A DNA stretch of 64,000 bases from Pigmentiphaga sp. Lineage in GTDB: Bacteria; Pseudomonadota; Gammaproteobacteria; Burkholderiales; Burkholderiaceae_B. A program made the translations under genes and the position numbers. Shown here in pieces: positions 61,781 to 64,000 of this stretch. Within the stretch, counting starts at the first letter, position 1. Every line of letters begins with the position of its first letter. The stretch is from NCBI GenBank assembly GCA_023228945.1, contig JALOAI010000002.1:124001-188000 (forward strand), read 5' to 3'. The notes under the pieces were generated by a model. The model was not told where the DNA came from. It made no database searches and saw nothing but the letters and a program-made list of their open reading frames with translations.

Positions 61781-63865
61781 ATGAGCCAACCCGAATCTCG
61801 CACGCGCACGGCCACTACCTGGCAGGATTTCTCCGAGCTCGTGGGATCCATGCGTTTCGCCATCAGCCTCCTGGTCATCATTTGCGTGGCCAGCGTGGCG
61901 GGTACCGTATTACAGCAAAACCGGCCGCTCAATACCTACATCGATCAATTCGGTCCGTTCTGGGCCGAGTTCTTCGAGCGCCTATCGCTATTCAATGTGT
62001 ATAACGCCTGGTGGTTTCTGCTCATCATGGCGTTTTTGGTGATTTCCACCTCCTTGTGCGTCATGCGCAACGCGCCCTCCATGCTGCGCGACTCCTTATC
62101 GTTTCGCGATAAAGTCCGCGAAGGCAGTTGGCGATCCTTTCCCCAGCGGGCCGAGGGGGGGGCCGAGCTCCCGCCCGAGGCGGCGGCCGAGCGTACGACG
62201 CAATGGCTGCGGCGGCGGGGCTTCGCGGTGCGCGTGCGCGCCAACGGCGAATCCCGGCTGGTGGCCGCCAAGGCCGGCGCCGGCAATCGCCTGGGCTATA
62301 TTTTTGCCCATGTCGCCATTGTCGTTATTTGCGTGGGCGGCCTGTTCGATAGCGAGCTGCCGATCCGCCTGCAAGTGTGGCTGGGCGGCAAGGCGCCGGT
62401 GTTCGACAATATGCGAATCGCCGATGTGCCGCCCAGCGGCCGGTTGAGCATGAACAATCCGTCCTACCGCGCGTCGGCCCTGGTGCCCGAGGGCGTGCAA
62501 ACGCGGCACGCGGTGGTGATGGTGGGCGATGGCGCGCTGGTGCAGCCCTTGCCGTTCAGCCTGCGGCTGAATGACTTCGTGGTGGATTATTACTCCACCG
62601 GGATGCCCAGCGACTTCGCCAGCCACGTCACGGTGTTCGACGACGACACCGGCGAAAGTTTCGATACGGTGATCCGGGTCAACGAGCCTTTGGCCTATCG
62701 CGGCGTCACGGTGTACCAGGCCAGTTTCGACGACGGCGGAAGCCGGGTGCGGGTGCTGGGTCATGCCGTTGACGGGACCCTGGCCGAACCCTTCGAACTG
62801 GAAGGGCGGGTTGGCGATGAGTTGAACCTGGCCGCGGCGGCGGGCGGCGAGGGCTCGGTGATGTTCACGGCCCTGCGCCCGATCAACGTCGAGAATCTCG
62901 CCGACGCGGGCGCCGCGCAGCCGCGGGCGCTGGGCGAGCACGTGGCCGCCGTCAGCGGCAGCGCGGCGCGCGACCTCAGCGCCCGGTTCCAGAACGTCGG
63001 GCCGAGCCTTGAGTACCAGCTCACCGATAGCGCCGGCCAAAGTACGCAGTTTCACAACTACATGCTGCCGGTGGAGCTCGACGGCAGCCGGGTGTATCTG
63101 CTGGGCGCCCGTAACAGCCCCGCGGACGTCTACCATTATCTGCGTATTCCCGCCGACGCCCAAGACGGGATGGGCGAGTTCCTGGCATTGCAGCACGCGC
63201 TGGCCGATCCGCTCGCGCGGCGCGAGGCCGCGACGCGCTTTGCCGACGTCAGCCTGCCGGTGGATGCCGGCCCTGGCGCCAGCCAGGCGGTGGCCGATTC
63301 GGCGCAGCGCGCACTCGACGTATTCGCCGACGGCGGGCTGCGCAGTGTCACTCGCTTCCTGGAAGACAACGTGCCAGCCGCCGAGCAGCCGCGCGCCGCC
63401 GAAGTGGTGGTAAGGTTGCTGACGGGCGCGATGTCGATGCTGCGCGAGGTCGCGCGCGAGCAGGCGGATCTTCCGCCTTTGCGGGATCTCGACAACGATG
63501 CCTTGGTGCGCGAGGAGATCTGGACCCGGCAGGCGCTCGCGGCGCTGTCCGATCTCTCGCTATATCCGGCGCCGGTGTTCCTCACGTTGGCCGACTTCGA
63601 CCACGTCGAGGCCAGCGTCTTCCAGCTCAGCCGCACGCCGGGCAAAATGGCGGTATATCTGGGTTGCGTGTTGCTGGTGCTGGGCGTGTTCGCCATGTTC
63701 TACGTGCGTGAACGGCGACTCTGGGTATGGATCCGCCCCGAGGGCCAGGGTAGCCATGCGTTGCTAGCCATGACCTCGCAGCGGCGCAATCTCGATTTCC
63801 ACCGCGAGTTCGATCGGTTGCGGCGGGAGTTCGGCCGGTTGTTTCCCAACAAGGATACTGAGTGA
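61781..63865 (+). CDS. resB: Cytochrome c biogenesis protein ResB (Ccs1)
   Basis: This 694-residue membrane protein of the system II heme ligation complex starts MSQPESRTRTATTWQDFSEL. It has transmembrane helices near 28-48 (MRFAISLLVIICVASVAGTV), 80-100, 170-190 and 630-650, and a large periplasmic domain between. SSMRF-like GSMRFAIS and NRPLNTYIDQFGPFW are ResB landmarks. With CcsB it delivers and attaches heme to apocytochromes such as the c4 encoded upstream. Confidence 0.93.
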   Translation: MSQPESRTRTATTWQDFSELVGSMRFAISLLVIICVASVAGTVLQQNRPLNTYIDQFGPFWAEFFERLSLFNVYNAWWFLLIMAFLVISTSLCVMRNAPSMLRDSLSFRDKVREGSWRSFPQRAEGGAELPPEAAAERTTQWLRRRGFAVRVRANGESRLVAAKAGAGNRLGYIFAHVAIVVICVGGLFDSELPIRLQVWLGGKAPVFDNMRIADVPPSGRLSMNNPSYRASALVPEGVQTRHAVVMVGDGALVQPLPFSLRLNDFVVDYYSTGMPSDFASHVTVFDDDTGESFDTVIRVNEPLAYRGVTVYQASFDDGGSRVRVLGHAVDGTLAEPFELEGRVGDELNLAAAAGGEGSVMFTALRPINVENLADAGAAQPRALGEHVAAVSGSAARDLSARFQNVGPSLEYQLTDSAGQSTQFHNYMLPVELDGSRVYLLGARNSPADVYHYLRIPADAQDGMGEFLALQHALADPLARREAATRFADVSLPVDAGPGASQAVADSAQRALDVFADGGLRSVTRFLEDNVPAAEQPRAAEVVVRLLTGAMSMLREVAREQADLPPLRDLDNDALVREEIWTRQALAALSDLSLYPAPVFLTLADFDHVEASVFQLSRTPGKMAVYLGCVLLVLGVFAMFYVRERRLWVWIRPEGQGSHALLAMTSQRRNLDFHREFDRLRREFGRLFPNKDTE

Positions 63866-64000
63866 TGCAAGCGACACCTTCACGTGACGAGCCCTGGCTG
63901 GAGGACGACGGCCCGGTGATGCGGGGCAGGCCCGACTGGACCGACCTGCTGTTCTTGCTGTTGCTCGCCGCAGGGGCCTGGTTCGCCCTGGAGCGTGCCG
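63865..64000 (+). CDS. ccsB: Start of cytochrome c biogenesis protein CcsB/ResC (cut by window end)
   Basis: Only 45 codons are visible: MQATPSRDEPWLEDDG, then a hydrophobic helix (LLFLLLLAAGAWFAL). The ATG shares one base with the resB stop (TGATG). The name rests on the conserved resB-ccsB order and a membrane-protein start; the heme-handling WWD motif lies beyond the window. Confidence 0.7.
   Translation, partial: MQATPSRDEPWLEDDGPVMRGRPDWTDLLFLLLLAAGAWFALERA

Overview
The window is a high-GC, gene-dense chromosomal segment of a betaproteobacterium, most like the Alcaligenaceae (Bordetella, Achromobacter, Pigmentiphaga type). Reasons: an orphan Bug-type solute receptor, the order DUF971-ubiE-tim44-ubiJ-ubiB, a zapB-like/zapA/6S RNA block, engB with hemB, cytochrome c4 followed by resB and ccsB, and a Mg-type HemB. 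I annotate 59 protein genes (one broken, one cut by the window end), one possible transposase remnant, one tRNA, one 6S RNA and a TPP riboswitch.

Layout. 1-1030: possible IS110-type remnant, HigB/HigA-like toxin-antitoxin pair, tRNA-Pro(TGG). 1227-3543: Bug receptor, SnoaL-like protein, internally deleted LysR gene. 3595-22939: housekeeping genes (tcdA, corC, lnt, a 2-hydroxyacid dehydrogenase, ilvA, YqaA family, AraC regulator, HIT, Spx/ArsC-like, serA, the ubiquinone group, LysR, phoBR, apaH). 22936-26003: thiG and thiC behind a compact TPP riboswitch. 26153-30681: GGDEF/EAL protein, gamma-glutamyltransferase, zapB-like, zapA, 6S RNA. 30699-39553: a MarR regulator divergent from a seven-gene catabolic operon. 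39642-45404: SIMPL protein, lgt, ilvD, a small cytochrome c, msrA, MFS exporter. 45643-57097: a lipoprotein sulfatase with a dockerin-like tail, then LysR, a VanA-type Rieske oxygenase, two paralogous binding proteins around fumC, an acyl-CoA ligase and an HCCA isomerase-like protein. 57106-64000: a 75-bp tandem repeat, hemB, engB, an acyl-CoA dehydrogenase, cytochrome c4, resB and the start of ccsB.

How the genes fit together. The operon at 31481-39553 encodes a Rieske dioxygenase alpha/beta pair, an acyl-CoA ligase, a thiolase fold whose nucleophilic Cys is Gly, a protein fusing a DUF35 zinc ribbon to an SDR domain that has lost its catalytic Tyr and Lys, a cyclase-family hydrolase and an intact SDR. 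This is the best candidate for an undescribed system. The thiolase/DUF35 pairing recalls the retro-aldolase complexes of steroid side-chain degradation, but the substrate cannot be read from sequence. A perfect palindrome before the first gene is the probable MarR operator. No ferredoxin, reductase or ring-cleavage gene is present.

A second theme is short repeats captured by genes. One repeat family supplies the C-terminal tail of the dioxygenase alpha subunit and the ribosome binding site of beta, and also forms the tandem array near 57.2 kb. Others lie in the leader of a cytochrome c, at the N-terminus of a LysR regulator and probably inside an acyl-CoA ligase.
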